From positions 1 to 30,785 of the forward strand of contig NZ_CAKPXS010000016.1 in the NCBI RefSeq assembly GCF_934202235.1: 30,785 nucleotides of DNA, in the 5' to 3' direction. Source of the stretch: an uncultured Limosilactobacillus sp. GTDB lineage: Bacteria; Bacillota; Bacilli; Lactobacillales; Lactobacillaceae. Below, one piece after another: positions 15,606 to 23,313 of the stretch. The notes beneath the pieces were generated by a model that saw only the letters and a program-made list of their open reading frames with translations, made no database searches and had not been told where the DNA came from. Position 1 is the stretch's first letter, and each line of letters begins with the position of its first letter. Position numbers and translations under genes: made by a program.

Positions 15606-17006
15606 ATGAATCGTCATCTCGATATTTTTAAGCTCAGCCAGGTCACTATTCGCCGGTCAAAAAAGGAATTGAAACAGCAGGGTGAACACCAGCGTCACCT
15701 CATCAGCCCACTTCTGCTCGGCGACTATGTGCCAGTTGACCGTGATCCGGTCGAACTGATTAAAATGACGGAAGCCAACATGATTCCCGAACTGTTACCA
15801 CTGCGTCACCAGCGAATGTCCGCCAGTCCCTTTGCCTTTTATCGCGGTACCGCTGACCTGATGGAAGACGACCTAAAGGCGCAAAACCAAAGTATGATTC
15901 CGACCATTATTTGTGGTGATGCGCACCTGAATAACTACGGTTTTTACGCCTCACCGGAGCGGCAATTATTGTTCGACCTCAATGACTTTGACGAAGCACG
16001 CATCGGCAACTGGGAATCAGACCTCAAGCGTCTCTTAGTGAGCATCCTGCTCGCGGGGAGTCAAAATGGTTATCCGGATGATGATTTGCACGACCTCTGC
16101 CGACGGGTGGTGAAAGTTTACCGCAAAGCCATCAAGTACTCCTACCACCAGTCGTTAACCAGTCGGTTTTATTCCAGTTATGAAATCAACGATATGATGG
16201 TCCAACTCCACGAAGCAGATAGCCTCACCGAATCTTCACACCTCGCCCGCATTCTCCAAAAAATTAGGGTCAAGAGTTCCAAGTCGAATTCGCAAACCAT
16301 TGTCGAGAAGAAAACCATTAAGGGCGCTGATGGCCGACGCCATTTTATTGAGAATGCCCCCCGCGCCAAACACGTGGACGAAAAAACTTACACTGAAATT
16401 GTCAATGGCTTTTACGAGTACCGCAACCACTTGTCAGCCGATGTCAAGGTCCTGCTGGCCAATTACACGATTATCGATATTATCCGCTATAGCGTGGGCG
16501 TCGGCAGTTTTGGTACCCGCTGCTACCTCGTCCTGCTTTGTGGCAACGACGGCACCCACCTTGTCTTGCAGATGAAAGAATCGCTACCACTGCGTTATAA
16601 CCTCCTGCAGCTAACCGTCGATGATGTCATCCGCCGCTCCATCAATGCCGGCAACCGGATTGTCACCGCCCAGAAAGTGTTGCAATCATCGTCTGATCCT
16701 TTTCTGGGAAGCACTAGCTTTGGTCACCGTTCCTACTACGTTCGCCAGTTCCGGGATATGAAAGAATCGATTGACGTCGGTAAGCTGGACTGGGAAGGCT
16801 TTGTCCTCTACTCTGAGATCTGTAGTTTTCTGCTTGCCAAAGCGCATTTTCAAAGCCCCACTGCCCCGATGATCCGCGGTTACTTAAAGGGGCAAAAGAA
16901 GGTTGACGTCGCCCTGGCTGATTGGGCCACCCACTATGCTCAGCAAGTTAACAAGGACTATGCCGCATTCTTAGCCGCGCTCGACAACCATCACCACTTA
17001 CACTAA
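15606..17006 (+). CDS. DUF2252 family protein
   Basis: This 466-aa protein has the DUF2252 signatures SPFAFYRGTADLM, CGDAHLNNYGFYASPER and FDLNDFDEARIGNWESDLKRL, then SVGVGSFGTR and a C-terminal YLKGQKKVDVALADWA. The GDxHxxN and DxNDFD pattern recalls the catalytic and metal loops of aminoglycoside-phosphotransferase-like kinases, so a kinase-like fold is likely, but no substrate is known to me. The ATG at 15606 has AAAGGA nine bases upstream; a TTG at 15585 would place that site inside the gene. It is monocistronic, with a promoter before and a terminator after, divergent from pdhA. It is soluble, with no signal or membrane segment. Confidence 0.85.
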   Translation: MNRHLDIFKLSQVTIRRSKKELKQQGEHQRHLISPLLLGDYVPVDRDPVELIKMTEANMIPELLPLRHQRMSASPFAFYRGTADLMEDDLKAQNQSMIPTIICGDAHLNNYGFYASPERQLLFDLNDFDEARIGNWESDLKRLLVSILLAGSQNGYPDDDLHDLCRRVVKVYRKAIKYSYHQSLTSRFYSSYEINDMMVQLHEADSLTESSHLARILQKIRVKSSKSNSQTIVEKKTIKGADGRRHFIENAPRAKHVDEKTYTEIVNGFYEYRNHLSADVKVLLANYTIIDIIRYSVGVGSFGTRCYLVLLCGNDGTHLVLQMKESLPLRYNLLQLTVDDVIRRSINAGNRIVTAQKVLQSSSDPFLGSTSFGHRSYYVRQFRDMKESIDVGKLDWEGFVLYSEICSFLLAKAHFQSPTAPMIRGYLKGQKKVDVALADWATHYAQQVNKDYAAFLAALDNHHHLH

Positions 17007-17023
17007 TTATTAAGTTCATTTTC

Positions 17024-17053
17024 AACACCATTTCCTCGCGAAGTGGTGTTTTT
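17024..17053 (+). terminator. Rho-independent terminator after the DUF2252 gene
   Basis: AACACCA (17024-17030) pairs with TGGTGTT (17044-17050), extended by TTC/GAA within, and is followed by a T run to 17053. Confidence 0.88.
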
Positions 17054-17084
17054 AAGTCGATAACTTTTTTCTCGTAAAAGCGGT

Positions 17085-17113
17085 TTTACTTTTCTTAGTT
17101 ATCAAGCTATCAT
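17085..17113 (+). promoter_or_regulatory. Promoter of the Bax-inhibitor-like gene
   Basis: TTTACT (17085-17090), exactly 17 bases, TATCAT (17108-17113), then about 35 bp to the gene with an AGAAGGGAG ribosome binding site. Confidence 0.65.
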
Positions 17114-17152
17114 AAGGGTGTAACCTAAACTTACAGAAGGGAGCGACTGAAA

Positions 17153-17854
17153 ATGGACGACTTTTCATCAGATAATTATACTCGTGGTAATGGCCTCAAC
17201 CGTTTTCTAGCGAAGACCTATGGGTTAATGTGCTTAGCGGTCTTCATCTCAGCGGTCACGGCTTCACTGGTCATGAACGTTTACGCTGATCAGTTCACTG
17301 CATTTATTTCGAATAGTCGGTGGGGCATCTGGCTCATCATTTTATTGCCAGTTGCCCTCACCTTTATTATCAGCTTTGATGCGACCCGCAACCCCTTTTT
17401 AAGTCTGGTCCTCTTAGCCATCACTGCCATTGTTTACGGAATCACCTTCTCGTTCATTGCTGAGGCCTATACTGACGCTAATATTGCCACCGCTTTTGTT
17501 TCGGCTGCTGGTGTTTTTTTCACAATGGCGTTAATTGGTACTTTCTCCAACCATAATTTCACGCGGTTGGGCGCCTATGCCAGTGCAGCCCTTATTGGGT
17601 TAATTATTGCAATGATCATCAACTGGTTTTTCCGCAACCCGACCATTGATTACCTGCTGTCTTTTATCGCCGTCGGGATCTTCACCGCTTTAACCGCCTG
17701 GGATGCTCGTCAGATGAAAAACATTTTCTTTCGTTATGGTAGTAGCCAGCAAACACCCGGTCTGGCCATCGTCGGCGCCCTGCAGCTCTACTTGGACTTT
17801 GTTAACCTCTTCGCTAACTTTTTAACCATCTTTAGCTTCGGCGATAGTCGCTAA
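17153..17854 (+). CDS. Bax inhibitor-1/YccA family membrane protein
   Basis: The 233-aa protein has seven predicted membrane helices (about 24-44, 56-78, 83-104, 112-133, 142-160, 166-184 and 203-229), the layout of the BI-1 (TMBIM) family. The N-terminus NGLNRFLAKTYGLMCLAVFISA and the family motif LTAWDARQMKNIF near residue 180 support this. Bacterial members such as YetJ are pH-dependent calcium leak channels and YccA interacts with FtsH; which applies here is not known. The two-aspartate calcium perimeter cannot be judged without alignment. Monocistronic. After it, an imperfect 9-bp hairpin at 17883-17905 lacks a clean T run and is only a weak terminator candidate. Confidence 0.9.
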   Translation: MDDFSSDNYTRGNGLNRFLAKTYGLMCLAVFISAVTASLVMNVYADQFTAFISNSRWGIWLIILLPVALTFIISFDATRNPFLSLVLLAITAIVYGITFSFIAEAYTDANIATAFVSAAGVFFTMALIGTFSNHNFTRLGAYASAALIGLIIAMIINWFFRNPTIDYLLSFIAVGIFTALTAWDARQMKNIFFRYGSSQQTPGLAIVGALQLYLDFVNLFANFLTIFSFGDSR

Positions 17855-17977
17855 TCATTCTCCCCATAACTAACCAGCCCCCGGTAATGGCTTGATGCTA
17901 TTGCCAGGAGCTATTTTCAGCTAGACGATTATGAACAACTATCCACATCGCCAACTGAGCAAATTTAAGAAATCGTT

Positions 17978-18006
17978 TTCAATCAATGCTTTTACCGCGT
18001 TATACT
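17978..18006 (+). promoter_or_regulatory. Promoter of the FMN-binding protein gene
   Basis: TTCAAT (17978-17983), 17 bases, TATACT (18001-18006), followed by an AAGGAGGA ribosome binding site and the ATG at 18036. Confidence 0.6.
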
Positions 18007-18035
18007 AGCTGTAATTAACTAAGGAGGAAAACCAC

Positions 18036-18671
18036 ATGCGTCAAGATATTATTCATGATCCGGCCAAAATCAGCTGGATCCTCAACCAATGTAACATTTT
18101 GCACCTTGGTTTAACCAACAATCATGGAGCCTACGTTGTCCCTGTCCACTACGGTTTTATCCAGCAAAATGATGGTAATTTCATCATCTATGTTCACGGC
18201 ACTGGTGATGGTGAAAAGGCCGCCGCTCTCGATGCTGGTCAACCCATTGGCTTTGAAGTCGACCACGGCCACGAAAATCTGGTCTATACTCCACCGTCAC
18301 CAGAAGAGTTCGACCCTTCTTTCATGAGTGTTATTGGTAACGGTCTTCCCGAACGAATCAATAATCCCCAAGCAAAGGCCAATGCCCTCAAAGCCATCAT
18401 CCACCATTACATGGCCAAGAGCCCGGTCGCAATTCTTCCGGAAGAAATCAAGGAGATCCACGTTTGGCAGATCAAGGTCAGCAACATTACCGGACGCGTT
18501 GGGAATCCCACGAAGTCACAGCAACAGGCACTCCACCTCGATCAACCGCTTCATCGTGGTAAACACTACGATGAAAATGGCGGTCTGCTTTATGACGACT
18601 TCACTGACCAGCCAGAAAATAATGACGAGCAAAGTGACGCTTCGACCGGCGCATCCTCAACTGACAATTAA
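18036..18671 (+). CDS. Pyridoxamine 5'-phosphate oxidase-like FMN-binding protein
   Basis: This 211-aa protein starts with the pattern of the split-barrel flavin-binding family (NimA/PNPOx-like): ILNQCNILHLGLTNNHGAYVVPVHYGF (residues 15-41), then IYVHGTGDGEKAAALDAG with the typical H-x-G-x-x-G-x-K flavin-phosphate loop. The domain ends near residue 160 (HVWQIKVSNITGRV). The last 50 residues are acidic, low in complexity and probably disordered (DQPENNDEQSDASTGASS). Members reduce nitroimidazoles or act in haem and flavin chemistry; the substrate here is unknown. It has a strong ribosome binding site and own promoter, and shares a bidirectional terminator with the convergent lacI gene. Confidence 0.86.
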   Translation: MRQDIIHDPAKISWILNQCNILHLGLTNNHGAYVVPVHYGFIQQNDGNFIIYVHGTGDGEKAAALDAGQPIGFEVDHGHENLVYTPPSPEEFDPSFMSVIGNGLPERINNPQAKANALKAIIHHYMAKSPVAILPEEIKEIHVWQIKVSNITGRVGNPTKSQQQALHLDQPLHRGKHYDENGGLLYDDFTDQPENNDEQSDASTGASSTDN

Positions 18672-18682
18672 TCAAACTAGTC

Positions 18683-18726
18683 AAAACCACCAGCAACTGT
18701 CTGAAAAGGCAGCTACTGGTGGTTTT
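18683..18726. terminator. Bidirectional terminator between the FMN protein gene and lacI
   Basis: AAAACCACCAG (18683-18693) pairs with CTGGTGGTTTT (18716-18726), with CTG/CAG stacking inside. A T run follows on both strands. It serves the convergent genes ending at 18671 (plus) and 18733 (minus). Confidence 0.88.
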
Positions 18727-18732
18727 CTGTCT

Positions 18733-19743
18733 TTAATTCTCTGCCGACTCATCGCCAGCAAACCTAGCCTTAATCACAATGTCATCAATTTCCTGACTAT
18801 CACCCTTCAGCATCTTCAGGAGCACCGCTGCTGCCCGCTCCCCCATATAAGCAGGATTTTGCGAAATCACCTGGGCGTAGGGGCAAATGGACTTGATTAA
18901 ACTGGTATCAGCAAAACCCGTCACCCGGGTGTTTGACTGGCTAATCAAGCCGTCTTGCATTAGTCGTGGCAAAAATTCCAGCAACCAGCGTTCCTTCAGA
19001 CTAAAAAGCATGGTCTTCTGCTGCTGGTCCAACAAGCTGGCCAACTGCTGGTAAACCTGATCACGGTCAAAATGATTCTCGTCAATTTCGATCACACTGA
19101 CGTCGTCGGCACTATCAGCAATCCCCTGGTAACGTTCCTGACGGGTTGATGCCTGCTTAATCGTCGATGACAGGACCACCACGTGCTGAAATCCTTCCTT
19201 AATAAAATGCCGGGTGGCATTGCGAGCGGCTTGGTAATTATCAGTCACCACTTGGGGCCACGGTGATCGTTTCAGTTCCCGGTCCAGGATGACCACCGGA
19301 AAGTGGCGGGTTAATTCGCTTTGAATCAGGGCAGTGTCACTGGTCAACGGCTGGAAAAGGAGCCCATCGAAGCCATGGATATTAACAGAGTTTAAAATCC
19401 GCTTTTCATGGGACTGGTCCGCCCCCGAATCAAGTAACACCGGCACATATCCCGCGGCTTCTAGCTTGCGAGAAGCGCCTTTAAAGATTTCCGTGGAGAA
19501 GTAGTCGGCCACGTTAGCCACCACAATCACCACAATCATACTCTTGTTATGCGACATTTCACGGGCCGCCGGGTTAGGAATATATTGTAATTTAGCAATC
19601 GCCTCTTTGATTTTCGCAGCGGTCGCATTCGTCATTTTATTAGTTTTACCGTTAAGGTAGCGGGAAACCGTGGCCACCGAAACCCCGGCTAATGCGGCCA
19701 CATCCCGAATGGTCGGCCGTTTTTTCTTCTTCGTCGTTTGCAC
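18733..19743 (-). CDS. LacI/GalR family transcriptional regulator
   Basis: The 336-aa repressor has the LacI helix-turn-helix TIRDVAALAGVSVATVSRYL (residues 11-30), the hinge region AAREMSHNKS and a periplasmic-binding-protein-like sensor domain (FDGLLFQPLTS, VVILDREL, VTDNYQAARNATRHFI, RYQGI). Effectors of this family are usually sugars, sugar acids or phosphates. The GTG at 19743 is chosen: GGAG lies nine bases upstream; an in-frame TTG at 19770 lacks a site. It diverges from the HPS/PHI operon, and repeated GGTTAA boxes lie between, so it is the probable local regulator. The sensor resembles KDG/ribose-type regulators, but I cannot name the ligand. Confidence 0.93.
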   Translation of the reverse strand: MQTTKKKKRPTIRDVAALAGVSVATVSRYLNGKTNKMTNATAAKIKEAIAKLQYIPNPAAREMSHNKSMIVVIVVANVADYFSTEIFKGASRKLEAAGYVPVLLDSGADQSHEKRILNSVNIHGFDGLLFQPLTSDTALIQSELTRHFPVVILDRELKRSPWPQVVTDNYQAARNATRHFIKEGFQHVVVLSSTIKQASTRQERYQGIADSADDVSVIEIDENHFDRDQVYQQLASLLDQQQKTMLFSLKERWLLEFLPRLMQDGLISQSNTRVTGFADTSLIKSICPYAQVISQNPAYMGERAAAVLLKMLKGDSQEIDDIVIKARFAGDESAEN

Positions 19744-19835
19744 GTTAACACACTCCAGTTTGCTTGACAATTTTACCTAACTTTTCGGGTTGGCGCACGA
19801 AAAATCACCATTTTCTCTCAGCTAGTTAGGTAACA

Positions 19836-19944
19836 GGTTAACCAGTATAATTTCGTAGTTTAACGGTTAACTTGCCGTTATTGTTGTAATTATCACCATT
19901 ATACTACTTTTTAACCGCTTGCATTATTTTGGTTAACGGGTTAC
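19836..19944. promoter_or_regulatory. Cluster of GGTTAA boxes, candidate LacI-family operators
   Basis: The palindrome GGTTAACC (19836-19843), GTTTAACGGTTAAC (19858-19871), TTAACC (19911-19916) and GGTTAACGGGTTAC (19931-19944) share a GGTTAA / TTAACC core. They bracket the divergent -10 elements of lacI and the operon. The second and fourth are about 73 bp apart centre to centre, close to seven helical turns, which would suit looping. The repeats are seen; binding is inferred. Confidence 0.55.
19877..19905 (+). promoter_or_regulatory. Possible promoter of the HPS/PHI operon
   Basis: TATACT (19900-19905) is preceded at 17 bases by GTTATT (19877-19882), a poor -35. A minus-strand TATAAT (19903-19898) overlaps it, and TATAAT/ATTATA-like elements also occur at 19844-19851, so the divergent promoters cannot be assigned firmly. 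Confidence 0.35.
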
Positions 19945-19953
19945 ACTTGCTCC

Positions 19954-19967
19954 TGTAAGCGATAACA
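19954..19967. promoter_or_regulatory. CcpA-binding cre site before the HPS/PHI operon
   Basis: TGTAAGCGATAACA matches the cre consensus (TGWAANCGNTNNCW) at every fixed base. It lies downstream of the likely promoter and 5 bp before the ribosome binding site, a roadblock position. The operon is therefore probably off when a preferred sugar is present. Confidence 0.78.
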
Positions 19968-19985
19968 AACATTGGAGGGGATTTA

Positions 19986-20243
19986 ATGAATGATCGGACA
20001 TTGATCGACCCGCAGAAGTTCGCCCTGCGCTTTGCCCAAACGGCAGTGGCAAAGGGAACCGAGAACGATCAGCTGGTCCACGAAGCAAAGAAGTTCTTAA
20101 CAGGCTACCTAACAGCGTACTACCTCGTTGAGGACTTCAATTCGATTGAGCGGAAGAACTTTGGTAATGACAAGGCCAAGAAGTTTGAAGACATGACCTT
20201 CGAAGAATTATTAGAACGCGTCAAGGAACTTAACAAGTATTAA
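19986..20243 (+). CDS. Unknown 85-aa protein, first gene of the HPS/PHI operon
   Basis: I do not recognise this protein. It is 85 aa, soluble, charged and probably all-helical: a FALRFAQTAVAKG helix, then HEAKKFLTGYLTAYYLVEDFNSIERKNFG and an acidic/basic tail (FEELLERVKELNKY). There are no cysteines, no membrane segment and no signal peptide. It has the best ribosome binding site in the operon (GGAGGGG, 19974-19980), and the next gene follows by 13 bp, so it is made in quantity and is not a leader peptide. Position suggests a partner, accessory subunit or metabolite-handling factor for the downstream enzymes, but this is inference from location only. Confidence 0.82.
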   Translation: MNDRTLIDPQKFALRFAQTAVAKGTENDQLVHEAKKFLTGYLTAYYLVEDFNSIERKNFGNDKAKKFEDMTFEELLERVKELNKY

Positions 20244-20256
20244 GGGGAGATAAATT

Positions 20257-21006
20257 ATGACTTTAATTCTAAATACCTGGATTTTTGAAAAAGACGTTCA
20301 AAACGGCACGAGCCAAGTTGACCTGGTTGACCGGGTAAAGAAACTCGGTGCTGACGGGATCGAAGTTCGTCGGGAATACTTCAAGGACTTTGATACTGAA
20401 CTGGATGGCGTGGCTCAAGCTGCTACCGCTGACCACCTAATCGTCAACTACAGTGTTCCTGACGTCGTCTTTGAAGATGACGGCTCAATTAACCCGAAGC
20501 TGGGCCAGTACTTCGCAGAAGGTAAGCGGATGGGAATTAGCAAGATCAAGTTCAATACCGGTCACTTTGATAATTACCGTGGCAACCTGGCATCTGACTT
20601 TGCCAAGTTCCCGTTAGCAGAAATCAAGATGAACGTTGAAAACGACCAAACGCCAGTTTCCGGTACGCCTGATGCTATCTGCACCTTCCTGGAAGCTGCC
20701 CGCAAGGCTGGCTTGAACAGCATCGGTTACGTCTACGACCTTGGTAACTGGGCATTCACTGGTTTTGACGCCGTTGAAGCAGCCAAGAAGCTGGCACCGT
20801 TCTGTGATTACATTCACCTAAAGAACTCCATGCTGGATGCTGAAGGCAACATGACCACTACCGCTGATTTGAGCAAAGGAATGTTTAACTGGCAAATCAT
20901 TGTTAGCTACCTGCCAAAGGATGTTCAATTTGCCCTTGAATTTCCAATGGATAATGACAACTTAATTGCTTCACAAATTAAGCTGTTCAATGACGCACAG
21001 AATTAA
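20257..21006 (+). CDS. Sugar isomerase/epimerase, xylose-isomerase-like TIM barrel
   Basis: This 249-aa protein belongs to the AP-endonuclease-2 / sugar-phosphate isomerase superfamily (relatives IolE, IolI, UlaE, tagatose 3-epimerase, KguE). The four metal ligands of that group can be placed: Glu128 (MNVEND), Asp161 (YVYDLGNW), His187 (YIHLKNS) and Glu229 (FALEFPMD), with Glu36 (GIEVRRE) near the start. It should bind a divalent metal and move a proton or hydride next to a carbonyl of a sugar or sugar acid. It lies between the unknown 85-aa gene and the permease with a GGGGAG ribosome binding site. The exact reaction is open: 2- or 3-epimerisation of a keto acid or keto-sugar is most plausible. 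Confidence 0.85.
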   Translation: MTLILNTWIFEKDVQNGTSQVDLVDRVKKLGADGIEVRREYFKDFDTELDGVAQAATADHLIVNYSVPDVVFEDDGSINPKLGQYFAEGKRMGISKIKFNTGHFDNYRGNLASDFAKFPLAEIKMNVENDQTPVSGTPDAICTFLEAARKAGLNSIGYVYDLGNWAFTGFDAVEAAKKLAPFCDYIHLKNSMLDAEGNMTTTADLSKGMFNWQIIVSYLPKDVQFALEFPMDNDNLIASQIKLFNDAQN

Positions 21007-21040
21007 ACCATTTTAATTAGTCAAAGTAAGGTGAGTTAAA

Positions 21041-22330
21041 TTGTCGTCAACAATTATTGCAATACTTCTATTAATTACTTTCATTGCCTTTATTTTCTAC
21101 ATCATTAAGGGCGGTAACCTGATGATCGGTTTCTTCATCATGGCGATTCTCTGGTCAGTAATCGGCCTAGTACCTTTCAACGTCGCCATTCAAAAGGTTT
21201 TCGCTGAACCAGCGCTGAAGTACGGGCCGACGATTATCTATATCGCTTTCGGTTCCTGGTTTGGCCGGGTGCTGGTTGACAGTGGGATCGCACCAGGTAT
21301 TTCTGCCGCTACTAACAAGGTCGGTAAGAAAAAGCCGCTACTGGCCGCTGTGCTGGTTGCTCTTGTTACCTGCCTGATCTTCGTTAGTGCCTATGGTGTC
21401 GGTTCAGTGATTGCCATCGGTGTTATCCTGTTGCCAATCCTGCTTTCCATCGGGATGCCGCGGGACCTCGCCCTGTCATTGTTTGCCCTCTCCATTGGTG
21501 CACCAATGTACATCAACGTGGTCTTGTACAACCAGATGAAGGCCTTCTTCCCCAAGTCAATTTACGGTGGGAAGTACCTGCAGTTTGGTGTCTGCGCCAT
21601 GGTTGTTCAAATGGTCATCGTTTTAATTTTCCTCTTCTTCCACCGCAAGAAGATCAACCCGGCAAATGCCGAGAAGAACCTGGCCATTATTGGTGCTAAC
21701 GATAATGCCGATGACATCAAGAAGGTGTCACCAATTACCTACATTGTCCCGGTTATTCCGGTTGCAATGAACATGCTCTTCAAGTGGGATGCCGTTCCAG
21801 CATTGGTCTTCGGTGTCATCGTCGCAATGCTGCTGACTGGTCAGTTTAAGAACTACAAGCACATGGTTAAGTTCATGAACGATACCATTTCCCAGGCGAT
21901 TAGTGATATTGCCGGTTTGGTAATGTTCTTGATGGCCTTGACCTTCTTCAGCGGTGCCGCTTCAATTGACGCTGCCAAGTTCCGGCCAATCATTTCCGCG
22001 ATCCTGCCTCACAGCACCCTGGTACTGTGCCTGGCATTCGGGATCCTCTCACCGCTAGCCCTCTTCCGTGGACCACTGCAGGTTTGGGGTGCTGGTGCCG
22101 CTACTGCCGCCGTGCTGGCAGGGACTGGTCTCTTCAGTGACGTCTTCATGCTGCCACTGATGTACACCGCCACGCTGTTCGCTATTTCCACTGACATTAC
22201 CCAATCATGGAACGTCTGGGGACTGGACTACATGAAGGTTGAATCCAAGGACTTCTTAAAACTTGGTGTTCCGGTAATGTGGATCGTATGTATTATCAAC
22301 GAATTGCTTGTTTACCACTTCTTTGGTTAG
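21041..22330 (+). CDS. Permease of the sugar-acid/citrate (ion transporter) type
   Basis: The 429-aa protein has about 11-12 hydrophobic helices and internal-repeat features of the ion transporter superfamily (GntP/CitMHS-like): FGSWFGRVLVDSGIAPGISA, GYGVG-like VSAYGVGSVIAIGVILLPI in the first half, and ALFRGPLQVWGAGAATAAVL in the second half. A charged cytoplasmic loop (about 203-228) separates the halves. It probably imports an organic anion such as an aldonate or keto acid with protons, which fits the KDG-kinase and KDPG aldolase downstream. Specificity cannot be read from sequence. The start is TTG at 21041, set by the TAAGGTGAG site just upstream; there is no nearby ATG. Non-phosphorylating uptake would explain the kinase that follows. 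Confidence 0.82.
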   Translation: MSSTIIAILLLITFIAFIFYIIKGGNLMIGFFIMAILWSVIGLVPFNVAIQKVFAEPALKYGPTIIYIAFGSWFGRVLVDSGIAPGISAATNKVGKKKPLLAAVLVALVTCLIFVSAYGVGSVIAIGVILLPILLSIGMPRDLALSLFALSIGAPMYINVVLYNQMKAFFPKSIYGGKYLQFGVCAMVVQMVIVLIFLFFHRKKINPANAEKNLAIIGANDNADDIKKVSPITYIVPVIPVAMNMLFKWDAVPALVFGVIVAMLLTGQFKNYKHMVKFMNDTISQAISDIAGLVMFLMALTFFSGAASIDAAKFRPIISAILPHSTLVLCLAFGILSPLALFRGPLQVWGAGAATAAVLAGTGLFSDVFMLPLMYTATLFAISTDITQSWNVWGLDYMKVESKDFLKLGVPVMWIVCIINELLVYHFFG

Positions 22331-22347
22331 AAAGGTAGGATTATATC

Positions 22348-23313
22348 ATGAGTGAAGTTATTACAATCGGTGAACCATTAGTTACTTTTTGTTCTGAAGA
22401 ACCCGATGTTTCTTTAGCTGATGCCCTTGAATGGCACAAAATCATGGGTGGTGCTGAACTGAACGTTGCCATCGGGGTTAAGCGCCTTGGTCATACTGTT
22501 CAATACATTTCCCGGGTTGGTGAAGACCCGTTTGGTGAATTCGTTAAAAAGACTATTGCCAGCCACAAGGTCGGAACAGAATACGTTTCTTACGACCCTA
22601 ACCACTGGACTGGTCACCAAATTAAGCAACGGGTTACCAAGGGCGACCCCCAAGTCTTCAACTACCGGAAGAATTCAGCCGCCTGCTTCCTAACGAAGGA
22701 CATCATTAATAAGGTTGACCTCTCCGACGTTAAGATTGCCCACATGTCTGGGATTTTCCCAAGCATTTCTGACACCGCTGAAGAAACGTTCCGAGCCCTC
22801 TTCAAGCGGTTAAATGATAATAACATCCTGACGACTTATGACCCAAACCTGCGTGATACCTGGAAGAGTCATGACTACATGGTGAAGACTGAAAACGAAT
22901 TAGCCGGTTATGCCGACATCGTGATGCCCGGAGTCGAAGAAGGTAAGATTCTGATGGGATCTGATGATCCAGAAGAAATCGCTGACTTCTACTTGAAGGG
23001 TGAACGAACCAAGACCGTGATTGTCAAGATCGGTTCCAAGGGGGCCTTCGTTAAGACCGCTGATGGTGACAAGTACACCGTTGCCGGCTTCCACGTTGAC
23101 CAACAGGACATCGTCGACACGGTCGGTGCCGGTGACGGGTTCGCCCTCGGGGTGATCACTGCACTGCTGGAAGGTAAGAACATGAAGACCGCCGTTATGC
23201 GTGGTAACGCTGTTGGTGCTCTGCAAATCCAAACCCCTGGTGACAACGACGGTTACCCAACCCCAGACGGTCTGAAGAAGTTTTACACTGAACAGGGGGT
23301 TACCGAGGAATAA
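22348..23313 (+). CDS. kdgK: PfkB-family kinase, 2-keto-3-deoxygluconate-kinase-like
   Basis: The 321-aa ribokinase-fold enzyme shows the N-terminal PfkB signature GGAELNVAIGVKRLGH (35-50) and the C-terminal one DTVGAGDGFALG with the catalytic base Asp263. The YDPNLRDTWKS and MPGVEEGKILMG segments resemble KDG and keto-gluconate kinases. It would phosphorylate the 6-OH of the imported acid with ATP; with the KDPG aldolase at the operon end, 2-keto-3-deoxygluconate is the simplest substrate. A 2-ketogluconate kinase (KguK-like) is the main alternative. Its stop shares a base with the HPS start (TAATG), so the two are translationally coupled. Confidence 0.85.
   Translation: MSEVITIGEPLVTFCSEEPDVSLADALEWHKIMGGAELNVAIGVKRLGHTVQYISRVGEDPFGEFVKKTIASHKVGTEYVSYDPNHWTGHQIKQRVTKGDPQVFNYRKNSAACFLTKDIINKVDLSDVKIAHMSGIFPSISDTAEETFRALFKRLNDNNILTTYDPNLRDTWKSHDYMVKTENELAGYADIVMPGVEEGKILMGSDDPEEIADFYLKGERTKTVIVKIGSKGAFVKTADGDKYTVAGFHVDQQDIVDTVGAGDGFALGVITALLEGKNMKTAVMRGNAVGALQIQTPGDNDGYPTPDGLKKFYTEQGVTEE

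Noticed and set aside
17883..17905. Hairpin after the Bax-inhibitor-like gene as a terminator
   Set aside because: The 9-bp stem has two G-U pairs and the following bases (AGGAGCTATTTT) do not form a direct T run, so it was not listed as a terminator.
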